A stretch of 42,656 bases of DNA from CAZCTC01 sp964501335 (GCA_964501335.1 CAZCTC010000066.1:1-42656); one strand, 5' to 3'; counted from the first letter of the stretch, positions 7,582 to 14,889 are shown. Numbers and translations: made by a program. The notes: generated by a model from the letters alone, not told the origin.

Positions 7582-8448
7582 CTCTTTGCCAAACCGCGGC
7601 TCGGGCGCCTGCAAGATCTTCTCATAGGCCGCCAGATTGCGGTCCTCCAAATGGTTGAAAATCATCGGCGTGCGCGCCCCATACGTCACATAACGCAGCG
7701 GCTCCGGATCCAATTCCGCCGCAATAATCTCCTCCGTGCCCCGCGCCAGCGCCAGCGTCTGCGCAATCGGACTGACGATCATGCTGTGGCCGAAATAATA
7801 GTTCTCTTTGGCATCCGGCCCGATCGCATTGCAGGCCGCCATATAGACATGGTTGTCGTACGCCCGGGCGCGATTGGTCAGTTCCCAGATCTCAAAGCTG
7901 CGCAGCAGCGCCGACGGCCGGACAATCACCTCAGCCCCCGCCAGCGCCTCACAGCGGAATAATTCCGGAAAATCGCCGTCGTAACAGATCGTCATCCCAA
8001 TATTGGCCAGCGGCGTCTGCACCACCACCGGCGTCTGCCCCGGCGTCGACCAGCCCCCCCGCTCCCGGCGCTCCGTCGGAAAGAGGTGCGTCTTGCGATA
8101 AATGCCCCAGATCTCACCGTCGGGCGCGATCAGCGCCGCGCTGTTATAGACCACATCCGGCGCCGGCCCCCGCTCGTAAGTCGGAAAAACCACAAAGGTC
8201 CCCAATCCCTGCGCCGCCTTGATCACCGGAGCCAGCGACGGCCCGGGCAATGTATCCACCGCCTCCCAGAGCGCCTCCACCGGCACCCCCGGCGTGAACC
8301 CGGTCGTCACCGTCTCGGGCAATACCACCAGCTTCGCCCCATTTTCTTTGACCGCCCGCTCGATCCAGGCCGCCGCCTTCTCGATGTTTTCCCGCACGGC
8401 CATCGGCTTGACCGCAAACTGCGCACACGCCAGCGTAAATCGTTGCAT
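7579..8448 (-). CDS. Nitrilase-superfamily (carbon-nitrogen) amidohydrolase
   Basis: A 289-residue cytoplasmic hydrolase that cleaves a C-N bond of an amide, carbamoyl amide or nitrile. The catalytic triad is visible: Glu45 in VVLPETVTTGF, Lys119 in YRKTHLFP and Cys155 in GMTICYDGDFPE. The frame opens at 8463, but the Met at 8448 (MQRFTLACAQ) is preferred because GAGGGG lies about 5 bases upstream and family members start at this strand. Length is typical for aliphatic amidase/ω-amidase-like or N-carbamoyl amidohydrolase branches. In this gene set it could hydrolyse oxamate to oxalate plus ammonia, or an N-carbamoyl compound; that is inference. Its stop codon is part of a heptamer repeat. Confidence 0.9.
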   Translation of the reverse strand: MQRFTLACAQFAVKPMAVRENIEKAAAWIERAVKENGAKLVVLPETVTTGFTPGVPVEALWEAVDTLPGPSLAPVIKAAQGLGTFVVFPTYERGPAPDVVYNSAALIAPDGEIWGIYRKTHLFPTERRERGGWSTPGQTPVVVQTPLANIGMTICYDGDFPELFRCEALAGAEVIVRPSALLRSFEIWELTNRARAYDNHVYMAACNAIGPDAKENYYFGHSMIVSPIAQTLALARGTEEIIAAELDPEPLRYVTYGARTPMIFNHLEDRNLAAYEKILQAPEPRFGKE

Positions 8449-8470
8449 GGTAACCCCTCTCATCCCCCCT

Positions 8471-8504
8471 TCCCCCTTCTCTCCCCAGAGGGAGAGAAGG
8501 GGGA
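8471..8504. repeat. CT/GA inverted repeat upstream of the amidase gene (class D)
   Basis: Fourteen-base arms (tcccccttctctcc with its complement) around a six-base loop, 23 bases upstream of the amidase start, so it would lie in the gene's 5' leader or in the polycistronic spacer. Confidence 0.7.
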
Positions 8505-8516
8505 GGTAACTAAACT

Positions 8517-8560
8517 TCTATTTTTCGTAGCCGCCTCAGAAGGCGGCTACGAAAAATAGA
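8517..8560. repeat. Class A solo hairpin, cgtagccgcct core
   Basis: Perfect 20-base arms (tctatttttcgtagccgcct) around a caga loop. The core differs from all other copies yet pairs perfectly. Confidence 0.85.
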
Positions 8561-8587
8561 TTATTTTCCAAAATTCACACCGTCCAT

Positions 8588-8607
8588 CCAGTCTTCCGAT
8601 CTTCCTA
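8588..8607 (-). repeat. Octamer microsatellite carrying the cyclase-family stop codon
   Basis: Plus strand ccagtctt, ccgatctt, ccta. The final CTA (8605-8607) is the complement of the TAG stop of the cyclase-family gene. A related octamer tract ends the SpoIIM gene at 32250. Confidence 0.7.
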
Positions 8608-9480
8608 CCGAATGCTCAGCTTATTCAATTTTTCCACATGGCTCGGATCATAGGCATCGCCGAACTTCGTCTTCGGCAACGCCGCCTTCTTCGCCATCAG
8701 TTCTTCATACTCGGCATCGTCCACCATCGCCACACAACGGCCGATACAGGATTCCCCATCGACAAAGCGCCAGGGGAAGAAACCGATCGTCGTCCGGCGG
8801 TTCAACAGCAGATCCAGCTCGCCGCCCAGACATTCCGCATGGATGATGTGGTGAGGGAACATCTCGATATGCATCAACTGATACTTATCGCCCGTGAACC
8901 GCTCCTCCAGCGTCGAGCCGTACATCTTCTGGAAGACCGCATCGGCCTCTTTGGCCTGCCGCGGCATCCACTGCCGGATGATCGTATTCATCGGATGATC
9001 CGCGCTGCCGCAGTCAACCCCGATCCACTTGATCTTCTTGGCCTTGGCCCATTCCGCAAACTCGCGATCGGGCCCGGTATGCTGCACCATATAGCGGATC
9101 TCATCCGCCGTCGGCATATCCCAACCGAAATGATGATAGCCGGTATGGATAATCAGAATATCGCCCTCGCGGACCTCGACCCGCTCTTCGATCATCTTCG
9201 AGGTGTAGATCTGATAGTCGCCCACCGCGTCGGAAAGATCGACCACCGCCGCCGGCCCGACCAGGAAATCGTTGAGTTCCAGCGCCGCAATATCCTTCCC
9301 GGCCGTGAAGAAATGGATCTCGCCGTCCAGATGGGTCCCCAGATGGTTGGAGTGGGTAATCAGCTGGCCGTTGGCACCGTTCGGAGCCAACCGCTTGAAA
9401 TACTTGATCTGCAACGGTTCATAAGTCGGCCAGGGCGGCGTCGCCACACCCAACGGGATGGTCAAATCAATCAACTTCAT
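8605..9480 (-). CDS. Cyclase-family metal-dependent hydrolase
   Basis: A 291-residue protein of the cyclase family (kynurenine formamidase/isatin hydrolase superfamily), Mn- or Zn-dependent enzymes that hydrolyse amide or cyclic-imide-like bonds. It begins MKLIDLTIPLGVATPPWP, as the family does, and has the metal motif HLGTHLD with a following His (H46, H50, D52, H56). A second acidic/His-rich segment (about 150-215, with VDCGSADHPMN and MFPHHIIHAECLGG) gives further metal or substrate ligands. AGGAGG precedes the start by 7 bases. In the cluster it is the best candidate for opening an oxidised ring, for example a hydantoin- or parabanate-like imide, into a ureide; this is inference. Length is 30-80 residues above the shorter formamidases. 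Confidence 0.85.
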   Translation of the reverse strand: MKLIDLTIPLGVATPPWPTYEPLQIKYFKRLAPNGANGQLITHSNHLGTHLDGEIHFFTAGKDIAALELNDFLVGPAAVVDLSDAVGDYQIYTSKMIEERVEVREGDILIIHTGYHHFGWDMPTADEIRYMVQHTGPDREFAEWAKAKKIKWIGVDCGSADHPMNTIIRQWMPRQAKEADAVFQKMYGSTLEERFTGDKYQLMHIEMFPHHIIHAECLGGELDLLLNRRTTIGFFPWRFVDGESCIGRCVAMVDDAEYEELMAKKAALPKTKFGDAYDPSHVEKLNKLSIR

Positions 9481-9503
9481 AGCAAACCTCCTGATTTTTA
9501 TTT

Positions 9504-9540
9504 ATTTTTCTCCGCGCCCCTCCGGGGCGCGGAGAAAAAT
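9504..9540. repeat. Class A solo hairpin, ctccgcgcccc core
   Basis: Arms of 17 bases (atttttctccgcgcccc) around a three-base loop, filling the 66-base gap between the DUF1116 gene and the cyclase-family gene. Core unique in the window. Confidence 0.85.
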
Positions 9541-9546
9541 GGCTTT

Positions 9547-10935
9547 TTATTCACTTGCCAGGGCTTTGAATGCAGCCTCAAAACACTGCCGCGGGGCGCG
9601 GGAAAGCCCCGCCCCCACCATCCCGATGCCGGGATCTTTGTGCGCAATCCCCGTATTGATAAAAGGCAAAATCCCCGTCGCCATCACCTTCCGCACATCG
9701 ACCCCCAACGGAGTCCCACGGAAATCCAGCGCCGGAATGGTAAAGGCCTCATGCTCGCCGGCCGTGATCTGATACATCTCCTGCGTCACCCCCAACGCCA
9801 GCGAGGCATCCCCGCCGACAAACCGCACAATCGCCGGCGCCGTCGCCATCGCAAAGCCGCCCAGCCCGCCCGTCTCCGTGATACTAGAATCGCCGATATC
9901 GGGATTGGCATCCTTTTCCGAGAAGCCCGGCAGCCAGAGGCCGGCCACGATCGGAGAGGGCGCCGTAAACCAGCGGTCGCCCAGTCCCGAAACCCGCACC
10001 CCAAATTCCGTCCCATTCCGCGCCATCACGGTAACCACCGAACAGCCTGGGATGCCCTCCGCCGGTTCCAGCATCGACTTGGCCGCCGGCATCGAAAGGT
10101 TCAGGAAGAAATGGTCGTTGCCGTCGATAAACTTCAGCACAGCCGCCGCCGTCGCCGCATCGGTCACCGAAAGCACCGCCGGCGCCAGAATCCGGAACAA
10201 CAGCGACGTCCCCGCCCGGTTGCGATTGTGGACCTCATCGCCCATATGCAAGGCCTGCGCGATCAGGCTCCGCAGATCGATCGGCCCGGTTTGCACCAAC
10301 GCCTTCGCCAACGTGGGATAGAGCGTCTTTTCCATCCACTTCAGCCGCGTGATCACCTCAGGGCCGTAAGCACCGTAGCGCAACACCTTGCCCAGCCCCT
10401 CATTCTGTGTCGCATGGGTGATATTGCCGAAGGTCTCATTGCGGATATTGAAAACCGGCATCGACGGCGAGACAACGCCCGCCATCGGCCCGACGGTATG
10501 ATGGTGATGGCAGGGATCAAAGGTGATCTCCCCCGAAGCGGCCAGCGCTGCCGCCGCTTCCGGCGTCTCCGCCCATCCTTCGTAGAGGATGGCCCCCATC
10601 ATCGCCCCGCGCATGGGGCCACACATCTTCTCCCAGGTCACCGGCGGCCCGGAATGCAGCAGCATCCGTTCGCCCATCCCCGGGATCTCATCCCGCGCAA
10701 TCCCCATTCCCACCAGCAACGGCCGCCCCGTCCGGATGCGCGCGACCGCTTCCTTATTGATCTCATCGATCTCCAGCCCGTTACGGGTATAAGTCAACGC
10801 CGTATAGCCCTCCAGCGGCGGCCGCCAATCGACCGTCACCGCCTCAGCGCCTTGTTGGCGCAGGCTCGTACCGAATTCCCCTAATCCCACATTGATCGCC
10901 TTGACCGGCTTGCCGAATAATGCTTCAATCGCCAT
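9547..10935 (-). CDS. allG: DUF1116 protein, AllG/YlbE-like oxamate carbamoyltransferase subunit
   Basis: A 462-residue protein of the DUF1116 family (E. coli YlbE and YahG). In E. coli, YlbE has been renamed AllG, one of three subunits of oxamate carbamoyltransferase; I give this from memory. Recognisable segments include KAINVGLGEFGTSLRQQG near the start, VDWRPPLEG, GIARDEIPGMGERMLLHSGP (about 100-120), the His cluster FDPCHHHHTVGPMAGV (about 158-173), FNIRNETFGN and GMVGAGLSRAP near the C terminus. The Met at 10935 is chosen because AAGGAGA lies 8 bases upstream and it starts 13 bases after the FdrA stop; the open frame itself reaches 10995, overlapping fdrA. The histidine run and conserved acidic residues suggest a metal or phosphate site, but no catalytic residue is assigned. 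FdrA and DUF2877 genes directly upstream support the assignment. Confidence 0.88.
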   Translation of the reverse strand: MAIEALFGKPVKAINVGLGEFGTSLRQQGAEAVTVDWRPPLEGYTALTYTRNGLEIDEINKEAVARIRTGRPLLVGMGIARDEIPGMGERMLLHSGPPVTWEKMCGPMRGAMMGAILYEGWAETPEAAAALAASGEITFDPCHHHHTVGPMAGVVSPSMPVFNIRNETFGNITHATQNEGLGKVLRYGAYGPEVITRLKWMEKTLYPTLAKALVQTGPIDLRSLIAQALHMGDEVHNRNRAGTSLLFRILAPAVLSVTDAATAAAVLKFIDGNDHFFLNLSMPAAKSMLEPAEGIPGCSVVTVMARNGTEFGVRVSGLGDRWFTAPSPIVAGLWLPGFSEKDANPDIGDSSITETGGLGGFAMATAPAIVRFVGGDASLALGVTQEMYQITAGEHEAFTIPALDFRGTPLGVDVRKVMATGILPFINTGIAHKDPGIGMVGAGLSRAPRQCFEAAFKALASE

Positions 10936-10948
10936 GCTCTGCTTCTCC

Positions 10949-12514
10949 TTATCGTCCCGACAGGATGTAACCCGCCAACCGGGCCGCCGCCGCATTGCTG
11001 GGCAACACCGTCACACCCGCCGCCCGCAACGTCTCTTCCTGCCGGCGCACATCCTGAGGATCGCCTTCCGTCCCGCACACCGAAGCCAGGAACACCACCT
11101 CCCGCCCGGCCGTCGCCAGCTCGGCCTGCGCCTCGCGGATCGCCGTCACCGCCGCCCCCGCCGGATCGGGATGGACCCCAAAGCCCAGCACCACATCCAG
11201 CAGAATCACGGCCGTCTCCGGATCGCGCGCCTCCTGCACAATCCGGCGATTGCGCAGCGTCGGATCGAGCATGGGATGCAGCCGACCCACCGTGAACTCG
11301 TCCTCGCCGAGATCCACGGCCGCATGGCCATGGCTGTGATTGGCATCCGCCAGCCGCATCGTCTTATCCACCGGTGCATTCGAAGCCACCGTTCCAATCA
11401 AATTCCGCAGGATCAACTGGGTCTCATAACAGAAAGTCCCACCGCTGAACAGCCCCCGGAAATACTTCTGCCCCTCACCCAGCCGGATCCACAGCTCCTC
11501 GGCCAGGGCATAAAGCTCCGCATCGCGCCGGTCCAGCTCTTCCAACGCCGACTCGACGCCCAGGCCCCGCGCCGCCGCCGCCGCCATAAAGGCCGCCTGT
11601 TCCAGATCCGCCGCCGCCACGGCCCCCGCCTCTTGAATAGTCTCAGGATCGCCGCCCAGGAAACAGACCACAGTCGGCTTGGAACTCTCCTTGAGTTGCG
11701 CCAGCACTTTGGCCGCTACCGTGGGTGCCGGCGGTTTGGAAACCAACAAAATCGTCCGGGTCGCCGGGTCGGCCTGCAACGCTTTCAACCCTTCCAGCAT
11801 CATCACGCCGCCCACCGCCTCCGAAAGGTCGCGCCCCCCGGTGCCGATCGCCTGCGTGATGCCCACTCCCATCCGTCCCAGCGCACAGGTAACCGACTGC
11901 AACCCGGTCCCGGCCGCCGCCACCACGCCCACCGGCCCTTGCGGCACAGCATTGGCAAAGCCCAACGCCATCCCGTTCAAAATAGCCGTCCCGGCATCGG
12001 GGCCCATCATCAGCAGACCCTTCTCCTTCGCCAGCGACTTCAAAGCGATCTCATCCTCGACCGGCACATTGTCGCTGAAAAGGAAAACGTGCAATCCCCG
12101 TTCCAACCCTTCGCGCGCCACCCCGGCCGCATAACGTCCCGCCACCGAAACCAGCAATAGATTGGCTTCCGGCAGTTGCGCCATCGCCGCCGCCATGGTT
12201 TTAGGATTGATCGCCGCACTACCGCCGCCGGCCGTAGCCCGCGAGGATTTCAACAACCGATCGGCCTGGCCCAAAGCAACGCCGGCCGCCGCATCATCCC
12301 GGGCCCGCACCGCCAGCACCAGATCATCGGCAACCGCCGCCTCCGCCTCTGGCGTCAACAGATCCGCACCGGCCAGGATTCCCTTATTGGCAGGCGTACC
12401 CATTACCGCCGCCGCATCGATCACGCCCTCAACCTTGAGCAACCCCTGCGCCACCTGCAACAGCGTCACGGAATCGTAGTAAGCTCCACTTAATACCCGG
12501 GTTCGAGTAATCAA
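10949..12514 (-). CDS. fdrA: FdrA-family protein, AllF-like oxamate carbamoyltransferase subunit
   Basis: A 521-residue FdrA protein, related to the alpha subunit of succinyl-CoA synthetase. E. coli FdrA (AllF) acts with YlbE and YlbF in splitting oxalurate to oxamate and carbamoyl phosphate. Seen here: ITRTRVLSGAYYDSVTLLQV then VMGTPANKGIL (about 31-41), an N-terminal pattern shared with E. coli FdrA; a CoA-binding-like segment FSDNVPVEDE; MGPDAGTAI; and GTGLQSVTCALGRMGVGITQ followed by GTGGRDLSE, matching the phosphohistidine-loop region of synthetases. The open frame extends upstream to 12619 through a class A hairpin, which is not credible coding. A TTG start at 12514 is chosen because GAGGAGG lies 5 bases upstream and the protein then begins MITRTR. 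ATP or CoA use is not provable here. Confidence 0.9.
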   Translation of the reverse strand: MITRTRVLSGAYYDSVTLLQVAQGLLKVEGVIDAAAVMGTPANKGILAGADLLTPEAEAAVADDLVLAVRARDDAAAGVALGQADRLLKSSRATAGGGSAAINPKTMAAAMAQLPEANLLLVSVAGRYAAGVAREGLERGLHVFLFSDNVPVEDEIALKSLAKEKGLLMMGPDAGTAILNGMALGFANAVPQGPVGVVAAAGTGLQSVTCALGRMGVGITQAIGTGGRDLSEAVGGVMMLEGLKALQADPATRTILLVSKPPAPTVAAKVLAQLKESSKPTVVCFLGGDPETIQEAGAVAAADLEQAAFMAAAAARGLGVESALEELDRRDAELYALAEELWIRLGEGQKYFRGLFSGGTFCYETQLILRNLIGTVASNAPVDKTMRLADANHSHGHAAVDLGEDEFTVGRLHPMLDPTLRNRRIVQEARDPETAVILLDVVLGFGVHPDPAGAAVTAIREAQAELATAGREVVFLASVCGTEGDPQDVRRQEETLRAAGVTVLPSNAAAARLAGYILSGR

Positions 12515-12519
12515 TCCTG

Positions 12520-12526
12520 CCTCCTC
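12520..12526 (-). promoter_or_regulatory. Ribosome-binding site that fixes the TTG start of fdrA
   Basis: On the minus strand GAGGAGG is followed by a five-base spacer (CAGGA) and TTG. No ATG or GTG in frame lies within a suitable distance. The alternative upstream ATG at 12619 would force translation through a hairpin repeat. Confidence 0.75.
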
Positions 12527-12553
12527 GTGCAAAAACTTAATCCAATAAAACGA

Positions 12554-12592
12554 TTGATTTTTAGCGCGGGCGGAGCCCGCGCTAAAAATCAA
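12554..12592. repeat. Class A solo hairpin between allH-like and fdrA genes
   Basis: Eighteen-base arms (ttgatttttagcgcgggc) around a gga loop. It sits between the DUF2877 stop (12598) and the fdrA start, inside what must be a transcribed spacer if the two genes are co-transcribed. Confidence 0.85.
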
Positions 12593-12597
12593 CAAAT

Positions 12598-13449
12598 TTA
12601 CAGATGTGCCATTCCCCACAGGAAACCGGCCAGCATATCCAGGCCCGAGCTGGCCCCAAAAGCCAGCACCGCCTCGGCCGCCGCCGTCAACGTCCCAGAG
12701 TCTTCGCTTTCCAGCGCCGCCAGCAACCGCTGCCAGGCCTCATCGACCAGGCCATCCCGCGCCGCGGCCAGAAAGGCCTGACTTAACCGGGTGGTCCGCG
12801 GGGCCGCCGCCGCATAGATCCGCTCACCCATCGCCTTACCCTGGGGATGGATCTGGATCGCCAGCATCACACCGGCCAAAAAATCATCGCCGGCCGGAGT
12901 CAAACCGGGCCCCCATCCCGCCAACGCAGCAGCCCCCTCAGCCAGTGCCACCCGATCACCGATCAGCCCCCGGCCCAAAACCATCACAGGCGCACATTCC
13001 AGGCCCAGCACCGTCTCGGACGGCAGGGAGATCGCCTGTCGCCGCCAGGCCGCCGTCCGGGCGATATCGCCCAGACGAGAAAGGGCGCCCGGCAACGGAT
13101 GCCAGTTTTCCCAGGCCGGCCGGGGTTCCCAAATCACCGCCTCACTCCAACGCAAGCGCCAGGGCCCCAATCTCGCCCCATTCACTTCAGGAATCCAATC
13201 AAAAACCGCCGGCAACCTCGCCGGCGGCAGAAAAGCCAATACAAAATGGAAAGGACCGTTGCCCAATTCAGGAGTGACCAACGAAAGAAGATTCTCACCC
13301 ACCAACAGATCAACGGCCCGGGCAAAAACGCCCAGCCGTTGAGCGCGAACGGCCATCCGCGGCAACAGCGGCAACACAGGACGGCTCAAGGAGCAAACGG
13401 GGATTTCAGTACAGACTTCAGCGTAATCCATAGTGCAGTCAGATGCCAT
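12598..13449 (-). CDS. allH: DUF2877 protein, AllH/YlbF-like oxamate carbamoyltransferase subunit
   Basis: A 283-residue DUF2877 protein, the family of E. coli YlbF (AllH), the third subunit of oxamate carbamoyltransferase. The hallmark is GWGPGLTPAGDDFLAGVMLA (about 186-205), a glycine-rich loop with two Asp residues likely to bind phosphate or metal. A C-terminal segment FGASSGLDMLAGFLWGM also matches the family (typically GxSSGxD). It is the first gene of the minus-strand set. The start is uncertain: neither ATG (13449 nor 13431) has a good ribosome-binding site, and 13431 would shorten the protein by six residues. A seven-base inverted repeat (13463-13483) lies directly upstream. Confidence 0.85.
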   Translation of the reverse strand: MASDCTMDYAEVCTEIPVCSLSRPVLPLLPRMAVRAQRLGVFARAVDLLVGENLLSLVTPELGNGPFHFVLAFLPPARLPAVFDWIPEVNGARLGPWRLRWSEAVIWEPRPAWENWHPLPGALSRLGDIARTAAWRRQAISLPSETVLGLECAPVMVLGRGLIGDRVALAEGAAALAGWGPGLTPAGDDFLAGVMLAIQIHPQGKAMGERIYAAAAPRTTRLSQAFLAAARDGLVDEAWQRLLAALESEDSGTLTAAAEAVLAFGASSGLDMLAGFLWGMAHL

Positions 13450-13462
13450 CCATAAAAATAGA

Positions 13463-13483
13463 ATTCAGGTGTGGAGCCTGAAT
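13463..13483. promoter_or_regulatory. Candidate operator: ATTCAGG N7 CCTGAAT
   Basis: A perfect 7-bp inverted repeat with a seven-base spacer, 14 bases upstream of the first gene of the catabolic set. Half-sites centred 14 bp apart are compatible with a dimeric helix-turn-helix regulator. It could instead be a leader hairpin. No regulator gene is adjacent. Confidence 0.35.
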
Positions 13484-13621
13484 GGGGAAACAAAACGGTA
13501 GCCGACACCCCCGGGAATAATTCCAATGTAGCATGGATGCTCGAGTGTTGGATAGAGTAACCGGCAATGCTGATGTCTAACAACATTGTAGTCAGGATGA
13601 AAGGGAAGTCAAGTTAGAAAA

Positions 13622-13647
13622 TTCGCCCGCCTGAAAAGGCGGGCGAA
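13622..13647 (-). terminator. Hairpin after the secreted Cys-rich protein gene
   Basis: Perfect 11-base arms (ttcgcccgcct) with a gaaa-type loop, 30 bases beyond the stop of the minus-strand gene at 13677. On the minus strand it is followed by TTTTCTAAC, a weak U tract. Either a terminator separating this gene from the catabolic set or another member of the intergenic hairpins. Confidence 0.5.
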
Positions 13648-13676
13648 CGATTTCAATTTACCCCTACGGTCGAAAA

Positions 13677-14324
13677 TTACTGGCTATGGCTGACCTCCCA
13701 CTGTCCATTTCCATACACCCGCATTTCAATCATCGGATATTGGGCCGAGCCACAGAAAATCCACCAGCAATGTTGGAATCGCGCCTGCGTGTGCGCCCCG
13801 AAAACGATCTGACCGGGTCCCCCCCAGGTCCAAAAGCCCATATCCTGATATTTCCAACCGCCCTCATAACGTCGTTCCCAACGCTCGACCACCTTTGCAT
13901 TCGTCAATGTCTGACGATTGCTGGTATCCCAACAATGCAAAACGCTCATATAGTAAGTCCAGGCCAGACGCCCCCGTCGATATCCGTTGATAGGGAACGG
14001 ATGGGTCGTGCAGCAGGAAGAAGCTCGCACCCCCGGCCCGGCAGCAGCGCCGCACTTTGTCGTAGCCGGCTCTGGCGCCCCCACCTCCACCTTGATATCG
14101 TTCATCGCCGCAATCACCGCTTTTTGAGCCTCCGGCGAAAGCGAATTGAAAGCTTTTTCCGCTTCCGCCCCACTTAAAGGCTCCAATTCAGCCACCAGCT
14201 TATCGACCACCTGTGGATCTGCATAATTCGGACCGGGCGCATCAGCCTTCACGGCCGGCACCTGAGCCGCCAACGCCAACACAAGCAAAACAGCCACCAC
14301 AGAAAAACGTTTGACTCTCAACAT
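13677..14324 (-). CDS. Secreted Cys-rich protein of unknown function
   Basis: I do not recognise a family. The 215-residue product begins MLRVKRFSVVAVLLVLALAA, a clear signal peptide with likely cleavage after about residue 28 (VKA-DA). A short acidic/alanine-rich region (about 29-85) contains EAEKAFNSLSPEAQKAV. The C-terminal half (about 90-215) is rich in Cys, Trp, Tyr and Gly, with SSCCTTHPFP, VLHCWDTSN and FQHCWWIFCGS, which suggests a disulfide-bonded extracellular domain, mostly beta. The open frame starts at 14366, but the Met at 14324 is preferred because GGAGAAAGG lies just upstream and it puts the signal peptide at the N terminus. It is transcribed away from the plus-strand gene at 14890. 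Confidence 0.7.
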   Translation of the reverse strand: MLRVKRFSVVAVLLVLALAAQVPAVKADAPGPNYADPQVVDKLVAELEPLSGAEAEKAFNSLSPEAQKAVIAAMNDIKVEVGAPEPATTKCGAAAGPGVRASSCCTTHPFPINGYRRGRLAWTYYMSVLHCWDTSNRQTLTNAKVVERWERRYEGGWKYQDMGFWTWGGPGQIVFGAHTQARFQHCWWIFCGSAQYPMIEMRVYGNGQWEVSHSQ

Positions 14325-14583
14325 TTCAACCTTTCTCCAATTTTCCCATTCTATCTCGGATTCCACTCCATCGACTCATCCATCGAAGTTTATACTCAAC
14401 TCACCTCCACTCCCTCCAGAATGCCCTCTATTGTAACGATCCGTTATCCAAAAGAAGGGGGATATTTTCCTAATAAAAAGTCCTATATAATCCAAATTGC
14501 TACCTCGATCAATCCAACCCCTTATTCAAGATCCACTGCATGCCATCCTGAAGTAGACAGTAGACAGCAAAGAGCTCTTTTTT

Positions 14584-14724
14584 CGACTTGTACGGTGAGG
14601 CTGAGAAAAAAGCCCATTTTTTCGCGCGCCTCGGAAGGCGCGCGAAAAAATAAACAAAAAAACTCTCTCCCTGCGTAGCATCCTGCGCGTCGTACCTTAC
14701 AGGGAAAGTGCCATTTGCGGGACG
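14584..14724 (+). repeat. Composite hairpin element, diverged
   Basis: Forward orientation: cgacttgtacggtgaggctgag (a diverged left terminal motif), class A hairpin 14616-14651 (attttttcgcgcgcct, loop cgga), then ataaacaaaaaaactctctc, the gcgcgtcg motif and ccatttgcgggacg at 14711-14724. No convincing right terminal repeat follows. Confidence 0.65.
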
Positions 14725-14810
14725 CTACAAGGCTGGGGTCTACCGGCGCAGCACCTTAAGTTGCCTGATATGGGGGGCAAAAAGGGTCAATTCGTAAAAA
14801 ATAGCACCCA

Positions 14811-14819
14811 TGGTATAAT
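14811..14819 (+). promoter_or_regulatory. Extended -10 promoter for the gene at 14890
   Basis: TGGTATAAT is a perfect extended -10 (TGnTATAAT), 71 bases upstream of the GTG start. The -35 region is poor, as is common with extended -10 promoters. Confidence 0.6.
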
Positions 14820-14889
14820 GTTTAAATAGGGTATGCAGTAAAAACCCCGAGTTTGCTATCAATCACCCAATTTTAAGGAGGGAAAGACT

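Larger units (their letters stand above)
14325..14889. other. Divergent intergenic region
   Basis: I see no gene. It contains a TAGACAG microsatellite (about 14551-14570, aagtagacagtagacagca), a composite hairpin element (14584-14724) and the extended -10 promoter of the next gene (14811-14819). A possible minus-strand -10 (GTATAAA, near 14391) for the secreted-protein gene is too weak to list separately. Confidence 0.6.

Noticed and set aside
8638..10884. A 748-residue plus-strand frame across the cyclase-family and DUF1116 genes
   Set aside because: It crosses an intergenic hairpin and two real minus-strand genes with good ribosome-binding sites, and has no domain.
12515..12619. N-terminal extension of FdrA to the ATG at 12619
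   Set aside because: It would translate a class A hairpin and lies upstream of a strong GAGGAGG site in front of TTG. FdrA homologues start at the shorter position.
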